A stretch of DNA of 64,000 nucleotides from the NCBI RefSeq assembly GCF_021390545.1, contig NZ_JAJUWR010000025.1, positions 1 to 64,000 on the forward strand. The letters run 5' to 3'. Position 1 is the stretch's first letter. Each line of letters opens with the position of its first letter. Under the pieces are notes generated by a model. The model was not told where the DNA came from. It was given only the letters and a program-made list of their open reading frames with translations, and ran no database searches. The translations under genes and the position numbers were made by a program. Of this stretch, positions 45,382-53,827 are shown one piece after another. This DNA comes from Algoriphagus sp. AGSA1 (GTDB lineage: Bacteria; Bacteroidota; Bacteroidia; Cytophagales; Cyclobacteriaceae).

Positions 45382-46566
45382 ATGAATAAATTCTCTTCGC
45401 TAGCACTTACCGCACTTTTTGCCACATTAAATTTTTCCTGCTCCGAAAAAGAATCCGCTTCAACTCCATCTAGCCCGCTTCAAGAACTTCAGTTTGAAGT
45501 ATATGATTCTCTTATGGTGGAGGTGCTGGAAGAAGTTGTGCTATTGGATTATCAGGATGAACTGGATCAATACCTCTTAAAAGAACGAAGAGGAAATAAT
45601 GTCTTGCTGGTAGATGGACAAGGGAAATTGATCAGAGAAGTAGAGTTGATTGGTGAAGGGCCAAATCAAATTCAGTTTGCGCTGGAGGGAAGGTTTTTGG
45701 ACAAAGATCGTTTTATTTTTAAAGAAATGTCCACAAGTATGGATTACCATGTTTTTGATTCGGACTTTCGCAAAACAGAAATGATAAATGGTTCTGCTGT
45801 AGGGTTAAACGCTATTTTTATTTCGTTTTTCAGACAAACCTTTACTTCTTGGAGTGAAGATGGCAAACTTTTTATTCTCGGGGAAGAGGTGAATTCATAT
45901 AATCCTGGGGAGGTGGATCCTGATAAAATTGGAGCGGATTTTTATAGTCGGGTGAATACTGGATTTTTTTATGATACCACTCAGGATTCGGTCACACGAC
46001 TAAGCTTGTATCCAACATCTTGGGAACCCCGAAGAGCTAACCGTTGGATAGGGCAGAGTTTTCCGTATCTGGCATTTGATAATCGGCGAAAAAAGGCTGC
46101 TGTGCTTCCACCCATAGGGAATCAGCTTTTCTTGTATGATTGGGATGGGAATTCATTGATCAATGAAAAAGCTATTACACTGACTCACCCAGATCGAAAT
46201 GAGGAGATCCCCGATGTCTCACGCGAAAACCTTCTTTACCCATCATTTAGTGATGTGAAGAATTTTGGGGAATATCAGTTGGCAATATTCTATACAGCAA
46301 TTCCCGAAGATATTTTCGCTGAATTCAGGTCTAAGGGAGAGAATTACCACCAAGATCCCGAGTGGAGAAAAGCTCAGGCAAAGCATAGAAAACCGCGCTA
46401 CATTATCGTCAAAGGAGATCAGCAAATCGGGATCTTAAACAAGCTTCCGGTAGAAGGCAATGTGAATTTGGGACTTTCGGACGGAACCCTGATCGTCAAA
46501 GCTGCAGATGGAGAAGTGGAGCGGGATTACAATCTGTTTTATAAGGTGAGGTTGGTGGAGGAGTGA
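45382..46566 (+). CDS. Propeller-type lipoprotein (DUF4221-like)
   Basis: A 394-aa protein with a lipobox (LNFSC, Cys20). ELQFEVYDSLMVEVLEEVV followed by LLVDGQGKLIREVELIGEGP suggests a DUF4221-like or 6-bladed propeller fold. Repeated beta hairpins with Asp turns run through the protein (FLYDWDGN, FYDTTQDSV). Divergent from the DUF4143 ATPase across a 115-nt region containing the inverted repeat. Function unknown. Confidence 0.6.
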   Translation: MNKFSSLALTALFATLNFSCSEKESASTPSSPLQELQFEVYDSLMVEVLEEVVLLDYQDELDQYLLKERRGNNVLLVDGQGKLIREVELIGEGPNQIQFALEGRFLDKDRFIFKEMSTSMDYHVFDSDFRKTEMINGSAVGLNAIFISFFRQTFTSWSEDGKLFILGEEVNSYNPGEVDPDKIGADFYSRVNTGFFYDTTQDSVTRLSLYPTSWEPRRANRWIGQSFPYLAFDNRRKKAAVLPPIGNQLFLYDWDGNSLINEKAITLTHPDRNEEIPDVSRENLLYPSFSDVKNFGEYQLAIFYTAIPEDIFAEFRSKGENYHQDPEWRKAQAKHRKPRYIIVKGDQQIGILNKLPVEGNVNLGLSDGTLIVKAADGEVERDYNLFYKVRLVEE

Positions 46567-46775
46567 GTTGAAAAGTGTGAAAGTGGTAAGGTTGTAAAGT
46601 GATGATTTTATAGTGCTTGCTGAAAAGCAAAAAATCAACCCGACGAGGATTTTTTTTCTTTTATAGGATGAGGATAATGGGGGCCGAGTAGTGTTGTTTT
46701 AGGATAACGGATCTTGGTGCTCTTAGTTGACTTACTAGGTTTTTGTTCCTTATAAGACAGCCGATACTTTAATTA

Positions 46776-47471
46776 TTACCTAAACGCATCATAAACCACT
46801 ATCCCCATCGACGCGGTAATCAACTGAAGCGGGCTTTGACGAGGATTATACTCAAACTCTCCATCACCCTTGTCCGGTAAAAAGTGGGTGTCCCCTTTGG
46901 TGAGGAAACGAATGGAGCCTCCATCCTGATAGTTAAGTCTGAGTTCCAGTTTTCCTCCATCTATGAAAGGTAATGGAAGTTGGATCCCTCCGCCGAGTTT
47001 GTAGCCAAATGCCCAATCCCCCATATCAATACCAGCTTCTACTGCTTCCTCAAAAAAGGAAGGGCGTATTTTGAATCTTGAATATAAGTAGTTGGCTCCC
47101 GCCTGAATTTCAATAAAAGGAGTAACCTTGCTGCTCATGGATGGTAAGTACCGGAAGACTGCCATTCCAGAAGTATAATTATTGTTGCGCCTGATCCTAT
47201 AATTTTCTGAGAATCCAGGGTAAAGATCGTCCCGCACCTCTAATTTGGTGCCATAGACTCCATAGCTCAACTCAAGACCAATCTGTATGGGTTGGGCTTG
47301 GAATTCGTATAGAGCTATTCCTGATAAAGTAGGGAAAAATAGTTTGCCAACTTCCTTTTCAAGCCTTAATACGGGGAGTCCACCATTGATATGCCCGCCT
47401 GCAATAAAAAACTGTGCGAAAAGAGGAGTAGATGAAATAAACAAAAGAATGAGTAAAATAGGTTTTCGCAT
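46776..47471 (-). CDS. Outer-membrane beta-barrel-like protein
   Basis: The start is set at 47471 (MRKPILLILLFISSTPLFAQ), which gives an ideal signal peptide; the longer frame adds seven residues ahead of it. The 231-aa protein has alternating hydrophobic strands and Gly/aromatic turns (FIAGGHINGGLPVLRLEK, FIEIQAGANYLYSRFKI, AFGYKLGGGIQLPL) and ends ASMGIVVYDAFR with a terminal aromatic/Arg pattern. This fits a small porin-like outer membrane protein. No substrate can be assigned. Confidence 0.65.
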   Translation of the reverse strand: MRKPILLILLFISSTPLFAQFFIAGGHINGGLPVLRLEKEVGKLFFPTLSGIALYEFQAQPIQIGLELSYGVYGTKLEVRDDLYPGFSENYRIRRNNNYTSGMAVFRYLPSMSSKVTPFIEIQAGANYLYSRFKIRPSFFEEAVEAGIDMGDWAFGYKLGGGIQLPLPFIDGGKLELRLNYQDGGSIRFLTKGDTHFLPDKGDGEFEYNPRQSPLQLITASMGIVVYDAFR

Positions 47472-47615
47472 GCTTGGGAATTTGTATAACATACGGGAGA
47501 CCTATACCCATTTGTTTAGCTGATTTCTTGATATGAGTGTATAAGTAAAATCCTTGATTTGCCTGCCCATTGGTCTGGCTTTAGTATCTTAACCACTCAA
47601 ACCTAAAATTAACCT

Positions 47616-48776
47616 ATGAATACCTCAGATTCCCGAAGGGATTTTCTTAAGAAATCGGCCTTAATCGGCACAGGACTTAGCCTCGCAGCCAGTACTTCAC
47701 TTCAGGCTTTTGCTGGGACAGTCAAATCCAAAAATAAGTTGCCCGATTGGAAGGGCTTCAACCTCTTGGATTTTTTCTCCCATGATCCCAATGCCGGAAG
47801 ACCTACAAAACCGGAATATATCCAATGGATCGCAGACTGGGGATTTGATTTTGCAAGGATTCCTATTTCTTATCCCAGCTATCTGGAAATAGACCGAAGC
47901 AGACCGATTCGCCCAGATGAAGTGTTGAACTTTGACGAAAGCCGCTTGGAGAAAATCGATGAGCTTGTCGAACGCTGCATCGCCCATGGGCTCCATGTGA
48001 GTTTGAATTTACATCGTGCGCCTGGATTTTGCATCAATGCAGGATTTGTAGAGCCATATAACCTCTGGAAAGATCAGGAAGCGCAAGAAGCATTCTGCGC
48101 CCACTGGGAGATGTGGGCAAATCGGTACAAAGGGATTTCTAAGAAGAAATTGAGCTTTGACCTGGTCAACGAGCCCTATCAGCGTGCCGATCCCAATGAT
48201 CAGCATAGTCCTGGTGGCCCAGTGGATATGCAGGATTATCGGCGTGTGGGCAAAGCTGCTTTAGATACCATCAAATCGGTGAAGAAATCCCGGTTGGTGA
48301 TTGCAGACGGAAATGGGGGAGGAGGAACCGCAATGCCGGAGCTGGCTGATCTGGATCTGGCGCAGAGTTGCCGTGGATATCACCCTTTTCCGATTTCCCA
48401 TTATAAAGCGGGATGGGTATATAAGGATCCTTCTACCGTCCCACCCGTTACCTGGCCTTTGGCTCAGGGAGAAAAGGTATTGGATATAGACGATATCCGT
48501 GAATATTATGGACCATGGAAAGCACTGGTAGATCAGGGAGTAGGCGTACATTGCGGAGAATGCGGTGGTTACAACGAAACCCCACACGATGTTTTTCTCA
48601 GCTGGTTTGGAGATGTGCTGGCAGTGTTGAAAGAAAATGGAATCGGCTTTGGAATCTGGGAATTTTCAGGGAGTTTTGGAGTATTGAATTCAGGGAGAAA
48701 AGACGTGGAGTACGAAGACTGGTATGGAGAGAAATTGGACAGGAAGTTTTTGGAATTGCTCAGAGCTCAGATTTAA
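47616..48776 (+). CDS. Glycoside hydrolase family 5 (cellulase-like), Tat-exported
   Basis: A 386-aa enzyme. Residues 1-33 form a twin-arginine signal (SRRDFLKKSALIGTG, AFA cleavage). The GH5 barrel is shown by FDFARIPISYPSYLEI, HGLHVSLNLHRAPGF, the acid/base in FDLVNEP (Glu186) and the nucleophile in VHCGECGGYN (Glu315), with FGIWEFSGSFG near the end. GH5 enzymes cleave beta-1,4-glucans, mannans or related glycans; the subfamily is not resolvable here. Its 3' end is 204 nt from the insertion sequence. Confidence 0.88.
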   Translation: MNTSDSRRDFLKKSALIGTGLSLAASTSLQAFAGTVKSKNKLPDWKGFNLLDFFSHDPNAGRPTKPEYIQWIADWGFDFARIPISYPSYLEIDRSRPIRPDEVLNFDESRLEKIDELVERCIAHGLHVSLNLHRAPGFCINAGFVEPYNLWKDQEAQEAFCAHWEMWANRYKGISKKKLSFDLVNEPYQRADPNDQHSPGGPVDMQDYRRVGKAALDTIKSVKKSRLVIADGNGGGGTAMPELADLDLAQSCRGYHPFPISHYKAGWVYKDPSTVPPVTWPLAQGEKVLDIDDIREYYGPWKALVDQGVGVHCGECGGYNETPHDVFLSWFGDVLAVLKENGIGFGIWEFSGSFGVLNSGRKDVEYEDWYGEKLDRKFLELLRAQI

Positions 48777-48980
48777 GAAATACTATATTCGAACTGGATC
48801 CATTAAGATGTGATTCTGCTCCTTGGACACTGGTCCTACACGCTTTATGGCCGACACATTTTACTGGGCTGATCACAAATGTCTTTACATTACTGATCGT
48901 GCCGTTGGCACTCTGAGGACATATCAGCTTCATTAATCCAGAATTGCATTATGGGCATTTACAGGCCTTGCCTTTGGCAA

Positions 48981-49005
48981 GGACTCAAGTTTGGCTAATT
49001 TCTAG
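48981..49005 (+). repeat. Left terminal inverted repeat of the IS
   Basis: GGACTC at 48981-48986, GTTTGGCTA at 48989-48997 and CTAG at 49002-49005. The transposase stop codon is within the repeat. A perfect 7-bp hairpin (48966-48982) overlaps the outer edge. Confidence 0.7.
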
Positions 49006-50427
49006 CATGAAACAATGCGGAGAGGATAGGATTATCTGATTTTTTGAGGGTTTGCATTTTTTTCTGGATGTTTACGAAGTCGGAGAAATTGATTTTTGAA
49101 GTGTGTGCCCAGTTTATTGCCCTGAATTGGTTGAGGATGTCACCTGTTGTTGTACGGATCGATTTTTCTGATTTATACCACTTTGGACGGGGGAGGACTT
49201 GCGTTTTTGCAGTTTCTGAGGCCAGAAGAAGCATGGAATAGACGGCGGTGAGGAATGCGGGGACTTTTTCACAGGCCTGCTCGGTTCTGACCTGGGCTTC
49301 CCCGCATCCCAAAATAGTTTTCTCGTCTTTGAAGTTGACCTCTATGCCCCATCTCCAGAGATAGGCTTGCAGCAGTGTGCCCAGGTCCAGCTCCGGTTCG
49401 GTACAGACCAGATAGGCCGGATCCCGGTAGAGCAGGCGTGACTTGAGGGTCTTGCGGTAGGAGACCGGACGGATGATGACCAGTTTGAGATCTTTGTTCC
49501 CGGCCTTTCTCCAGCGGACCGTCGGGATGACTTTAAGCTGGAACCCGTGGACTTTTCCAGCTGCCCAGGCCTGGGCCTTTACCCAGGAATAGTCATCGGA
49601 CTGCCGGATCTGTTCGGGAGTCGGGAGCCGTTCCCCATAGACTTTTTTTCGTCCCTTACCGGATGTGGGGGGCTCTGGAGGCAGGTAGAGGCTACAGTCT
49701 TTCCGGATTCTGCCGATCAGGGTGGTATTGGCGGGGAGTTTTTTCAGAACCGCTTCGTTGGTATAGCTTCCGTCCACGCTGACCACCAGTTCCTTGTCGG
49801 TAAAGCCATCCTGATCGAGATTTTCACGCAAGAGCCTGATCCGTTGGGCACCGATGACGCTGAGCTTGGCTTTTTTCTGGGTTTCACGGAACAGTTGCCA
49901 ATCCTGTTCCCCTGCCGCTTTACCGGGCTTTTTTACACTGGGGCAATGATGTAGATCAACGGGGATGGCCCGGGCCTGTACCGGGCCCATTTTTGAAAAA
50001 CAGGATAATGAAAGCTGGATGAACCGCTGCCCCCAAACCAGATTGGTCTGGAAAGGTGGGCCAAGCGCATCCCTGAGCCAACGGGCACCAAACACGTTTC
50101 TTCCTTTTTTTCGTAACAAGGTGTCATCCATGTGGGCAAAAACATACCGCTGTACCGGATCGGCCAATGTGACAACTTTCCTTCGGATGACACCGAAAAT
50201 CCCGGCAATATCCATCCTGTCCCCTTTGAAAAGGCGATAGGTGGCCGACCAGTCCTTAAACTGATCACCACTTGCGGTCAGCCAACCTGTAATGGTGGAA
50301 CGCCCCATACAGGAAAGCACTCCGTTGACCAGCCTTGCGGCTCTTTGCCAGGTGCGAAACTGCTTGAAGCAGGATTGGCATTCCAAGAAAATCCCTTCCA
50401 GTACCCCCTTCAGATCTTCTCCGGGAG
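48995..50427 (-). CDS. IS transposase, DDE type
   Basis: From the likely non-ATG open region the product is about 477 aa; the first usable initiation-like codon is a TTG at 50386 (463 aa). The acidic triad fits Asp87/88 (AHMDDTLL), Asp205 (VSVDGSY) and Glu349 or Glu355 (RWGIEVNFKDEK). FGARWLRDALGPPF and LWRWGIEVNFK are typical of IS4/IS701-type transposases. The frame opens exactly at the A9 run in the upstream ORF, so -1 frameshifting could make the fused protein. The ORF is otherwise intact. Confidence 0.8.
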
Positions 50428-50616
50428 TTTTTTTTTAAGGTCCGCTACGGACTGGTCACTGCGCTGCAGAACCAGTCTCTGGTGGTCGTCGATGATCCAC
50501 TCCACTACTTCTCCTTGATGAAATTCGATGGCCTGGGCAACGGCAGCAGGAAAATTGACATACCACTGTTCGCTTTTTGCTCTTTTGATGAGTTGTACTT
50601 TGGTTGGATATCCCAT
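50410..50616 (-). CDS. AbrB-like small protein of the IS (orfA)
   Basis: Starting at the ATG at 50616 the product is 68 aa. VQLIKRAKSEQWYVNFPAA and FHQGEVVEWIIDDHQRLVL match a SpoVT/AbrB swapped-hairpin DNA-binding domain. It ends in LKKKLPEKI with the Lys codons forming an A9 run where the transposase frame begins. A palindrome overlaps its start codon, suggesting self-regulation. A longer start at 50649 (TTG) is less likely. Confidence 0.65.
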   Translation of the reverse strand: MGYPTKVQLIKRAKSEQWYVNFPAAVAQAIEFHQGEVVEWIIDDHQRLVLQRSDQSVADLKKKLPEKI

Positions 50617-50639
50617 ATCTAGTCCATTAACTAGATATA
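50615..50639. promoter_or_regulatory. Palindrome at the start of orfA
   Basis: ATATCTAGT (50615-50623) and ACTAGATAT (50631-50639) are perfect inverted arms with a 7-nt spacer. TATCTAGT recurs at 50691-50698 beside the right IS end. Candidate binding sites for the AbrB-like orfA product. Confidence 0.5.
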
Positions 50640-50646
50640 ATAATCT

Positions 50647-50678
50647 CAAAAAAAGGCCATAAATCCAAATTATGGCCT
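50647..50678 (-). terminator. Terminator inside the right IS end
   Basis: AGGCCATAA (50654-50662) and TTATGGCCT (50670-50678) pair perfectly. On the minus strand the stem is followed by seven T (50648-50654). Read in the direction of transposase transcription it lies upstream of orfA, so it would block read-through from outside. Confidence 0.7.
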
Positions 50679-50693
50679 GTTTATTTTAAGTAT

Positions 50694-50720
50694 CTAGTAA
50701 ATAGCCAAACGAAAGAGTCC
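50694..50720 (-). repeat. Right terminal inverted repeat of the IS
   Basis: On the minus strand this reads GGACTC (50715-50720), 4 nt, GTTTGGCTA (50702-50710), 4 nt and CTAG (50694-50697), matching the left end apart from a 2-nt length difference in the first spacer. Confidence 0.7.
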
Positions 50721-51932
50721 CTTTCAGGGACAGTCTTAGATGAAGAGAGTAAAGTGCCACTCGTTAATTCTTACTTATTTATTAAAAATTATCCCGAGTT
50801 CAGCTGGATCTCTAGTGATGAAGGTGCTTTTTCTATAAGATTCCCAGAATCTATAAAAAGTGACACGCTCGTAGTATCTTTTTTAGGATATAAAAGTAAA
50901 GAAGTCCCCTTACTTTCATTTAATGCGCCCGGTGTGAAAATAGAACTGGATAGATTGATGATCTCTTTGGATGAGATAGTTGTTAGGCCGGAAGCACTTC
51001 AATTAGAAAATTTAATACATGATATTTTAAAGAATATAGAAATAAACTATCCTAATCAAAGCCATCAATTATCAGGTCTTTATAGGAAAATTTCAACTGA
51101 CTATAACGAATTTACAGGCCTTGTCGAAGCTGCCGTGACAATACAGGATGTCGGGTATTCAAAAAGTATTTCAAATTCAAAAATCCAGATAAACTCTTTT
51201 AGGAAAGGAGATGAATTGGCGGAAGTGGATTCTGTGTATTTGGATTATTATGAGAAGGTGAAAGCGAGAGTAGTTGACGAAACAGGTATTAAGCCCATCT
51301 CAAATGATCTTGTTGATTTATACAGGCAAAATCCTGCACGTGGAGCTTATCATGAGGATGCCCTTTTTACTGAAAAGGGTTTGCGAATGACCTTAATAGG
51401 AATTCCTGAAATGCCTGTTTACCATGAGGTAGTAGGGTTTGAATTAGTAGGGAATGACACAGTTTATCAAATAGCTTTTGGAAGCACAGACCCCCCGCTA
51501 GGTACTTCCTATATGAAAGTAAACAGCAGAGACTTTGCTATTTTGGAGTTTCAACAGAAAATTTTTACCAATGCAGATCGAACTGATTATATTGAAATGT
51601 TCGTGAAATACGGAAAAGTTGAAGGGAAATACTATCCGGAGAAATTTGTCCAGAAGAAAATGCGTTTTATCTCCCGGGATATAGGAGGGCATGCTATGGA
51701 TATCCATACCTATTGGTTTGATGAAGTTAAAACCGGAAAGTTTAAAAAAATTCGGTTTAAAGATGAAGAAAAAGCAGATGAAAATATAGGTTCTAAAGTA
51801 TATGAATACAATCAAGATATTTGGATCAATAGTGAATTTCTAAAAACACACCCCCTTGATTCTGCCATAATCCGAAGCTTGGAACGGTATAGAAGCTTAC
51901 AGGAACAATTTAAGATCAATGGTAAAAAATAA
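50721..51932 (+). pseudogene. 5'-truncated CarboxypepD_reg-like domain protein, cut by the IS
   Basis: The frame is open from 50631 across the IS edge but has no ATG; codons after the IS give SGTVLDEESKVPLVNSYLF, which is the first strand and turn of a CarboxypepD_reg-like domain that normally follows a signal peptide. The signal peptide and promoter are missing, so the IS end has replaced the 5' part. A GTG at 50754 could start a 392-aa cytoplasmic product without signal. The rest is intact: SDEGAFSIRFPESIKSDTLV, FLGYKSKEV, DEIVVRPE. It overlaps the next gene by 14 nt. Confidence 0.75.
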
Positions 51933-53352
51933 TCCGGTATCAAAAAATGCTCTAAGTTGGATTATCTGCCTTGGGATTTTGGTGATTAGTTTCTTTCGCT
52001 GTCAGCCTGAGCTTAAAGATCAACACCATGTCGTCCTAGTATTGGAAGACTCAAGTGTTTCCGATTTTCTAAGTCAAAAGAAAGCATCTCTACATTTCCT
52101 GGGGGAAAACTCACTACCCGAGAAAATTGAATTTCTTTCAGATACTGCGTTCACCCAACTGAGGGTGGTAGTTAATAATGATTGGTCAGAGTTGGTATAT
52201 AAAGAAAACAATCAATCAATATACAGCTATATTTTTCAAAAAGGAGATAGTGTCTTGCTAAGAATCAGAGAAAGACAGCCTTGGATGGAGGTGGTCAACC
52301 GAACTTCAAAAGAATATGATATCAACTGGGAAGCCATACGGAACCGGGATTTAATTAAACGAAAGCCTACAAGCCTAGAAGATTTTTACTTTCTCTGGAA
52401 TTCCTCTTATAATTCCTTGGTTCCGGTAAATATGGAAAGCGAACTCCTAATGGCCAAAATATCAGCAAAAGAAGGCCTGGATAGAGAAAAAGCCTGCTTG
52501 GATTCTCTAGTTGAAAAGGGGCTGCTTACTAATTCTTATTCTGAATTGTTGGTTGAAAGAAATCGATTTGAGAGGAGTAAAATCGAGCTTTTTGAAATTG
52601 AAAAAGGAACGTTTGATGCAATTGCCGCAATGCAGACATTTTCAGGTGAAAATAGTGCGGTAAAAGATCGTATTTATCTAGATGAATTTTCTGACTTCCT
52701 GTTAGGCCAATTGATAGCTCAGCATCCTGATAAAATGGACAAAATTATAGGTGGAACCACACACAGCTATTTTTCGCAATTAATGTTATACAAGCACTTA
52801 GAAAGACAGGTTCAAGAGCTTTCTTTTGCGGAAGTTGATGAATTATTAACAAAAAACAGATCCAAGTTGCCAAATGAATGGGAAAGTACATTGCGTGCCT
52901 CGATTGAAAAGTTGCTAAATCAGGAGCCAGATATTGAAATACAAGGGCTTGGTCAAAAACATTTGACTTTTGATGACTTATTGGCAATAAAGAGAGGGAA
53001 ATTCCTTTATGTGGATTTGTGGGCAGCTTGGTGTTTGCCTTGTATCCGTTCATTTCCGGAATCCAGATTGCTCAATGAGGATTATCAAAGCAAAGGATTT
53101 GAAGTAGTGTATCTCTCTGTCGATAAAAATCATAAATTCTGGGAAAACGTCATTCTGAAATACGAAATATCGTTTCCTGAAAGATCTTATATCGTAATGA
53201 ATATTGATGAGTCAGAGTACCTCAAAACACTTAATATTGATTTGATTCCGCGTTATCTTTTGTTTGATCCAGAAGGCAAATTGATTCACCAAAATGCCCC
53301 AAGACCGGCATCGCGTGAAATAAGAATTTTGTTAGATAGTCTTAGTTCATAG
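51919..53352 (+). CDS. TlpA-like thioredoxin domain protein, exported
   Basis: A 477-aa protein with an N-terminal membrane/signal segment (about 11-27). The C-terminal 140 residues are a thioredoxin fold with YVDLWAAWCLPCIRSFPES; the active-site cysteines are Cys372 and Cys375, and a cis-Pro loop is present in LIPRYLLFDPEG. The 300-residue N-terminal part is helical and resembles other Bacteroidota TlpA-like lipoproteins, though the Cys near the membrane segment has no good lipobox. It overlaps the IS-truncated gene by 14 nt, so its original promoter may be lost. Confidence 0.8.
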   Translation: MVKNNPVSKNALSWIICLGILVISFFRCQPELKDQHHVVLVLEDSSVSDFLSQKKASLHFLGENSLPEKIEFLSDTAFTQLRVVVNNDWSELVYKENNQSIYSYIFQKGDSVLLRIRERQPWMEVVNRTSKEYDINWEAIRNRDLIKRKPTSLEDFYFLWNSSYNSLVPVNMESELLMAKISAKEGLDREKACLDSLVEKGLLTNSYSELLVERNRFERSKIELFEIEKGTFDAIAAMQTFSGENSAVKDRIYLDEFSDFLLGQLIAQHPDKMDKIIGGTTHSYFSQLMLYKHLERQVQELSFAEVDELLTKNRSKLPNEWESTLRASIEKLLNQEPDIEIQGLGQKHLTFDDLLAIKRGKFLYVDLWAAWCLPCIRSFPESRLLNEDYQSKGFEVVYLSVDKNHKFWENVILKYEISFPERSYIVMNIDESEYLKTLNIDLIPRYLLFDPEGKLIHQNAPRPASREIRILLDSLSS

Positions 53353-53775
53353 TAAGGTTAATCGGAATATTCCTATTGATTGAAATTTAGTTTTCTTTTT
53401 TGAAAACCACCTTTCCTTGCTCTAAGCGGGAAATATTGTTTTTTCTACAGAGGAAGTAGCCATATTCTTAAATTTTTCCTTTAGGTTTTTATCACCCAAA
53501 ACTCACTGTTAACTTATGATAAAGGACTGTTTAAAAATTGATCAGGACAGGAAAGTGTAGCCTCAGTGCGACAGGAGTCGAGGACCTTTCGATTTCGAGA
53601 CTCTCGTCTCTCAAGTGCTCAAGGTGACCACAATCACGGTTCTAAGAGCAATTTCTGTCATCTCGATTTATGCATTTTTTAAATGTTAAGCCTCTCAGTG
53701 ACGGTTTTCAAATCGAACTCAGGTTTGTAGATGCTCAGATTCAAGTGAAGTAGATTTATACCACGTCCTTAAACC
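53353..53775 (+). other. Intergenic region with dispersed-repeat-like hairpins
   Basis: No gene is supported. The part at about 53550-53670 reads on the minus strand like the GTCAcctTGAGC...CTCGACTCCTGtcgCACTGAGG type of intergenic repeat often seen in Bacteroidota, with a GAGAC/GTCTC hairpin at 53597-53610. The rest shows no structure that I can support. Confidence 0.4.
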
Positions 53776-53807
53776 AAAAAAGTCCCGCATCAACGGGACT
53801 TTTTTTT
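53776..53807. terminator. Bidirectional rho-independent terminator
   Basis: AGTCCCG (53781-53787) and CGGGACT (53794-53800) with a 6-nt loop, flanked by A5 and T7. It is 21 nt from the serA-fusion stop, which it probably terminates. Confidence 0.85.
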
Positions 53808-53827
53808 GTTATAGAAATGTTTAAATC

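Larger units (their letters stand above)
48981..50720 (-). mobile_element. Insertion sequence with DDE transposase (IS4/IS701-like) and AbrB-like ORF
   Basis: Element of about 1.74 kb bounded by imperfect inverted repeats: GGACTC-2 nt-GTTTGGCTA-4 nt-CTAG at the left and, on the opposite strand at the right, GGACTC-4 nt-GTTTGGCTA-4 nt-CTAG. It contains a DDE transposase and a small AbrB-like ORF, both on the minus strand. The outer limits are estimated because no target duplication was found. The right end disrupts a CarboxypepD-type gene. Confidence 0.8.

Noticed and set aside
46620-46665. A-rich / T-rich hairpin-like stretch after the propeller lipoprotein at 45382
   Set aside because: The possible stem is almost only A-T pairs with an unpaired centre, so a terminator call is not supported.
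48515-48916. 133-codon frame overlapping the end of the GH5 gene and running into the gap
   Set aside because: Mostly an out-of-frame reading of GH5. The part beyond 48777 has a hydrophobic run but no start of its own and no recognisable family.
48820-48916. Possible missing 5' fragment of the IS-cut CarboxypepD gene on the left IS flank
   Set aside because: No signal peptide or strand motif in a frame that would join SGTVLDEES across the IS.
49547-49954. 135-codon frame opposite the transposase
   Set aside because: Antisense shadow of a GC-richer, clearly coding transposase gene.
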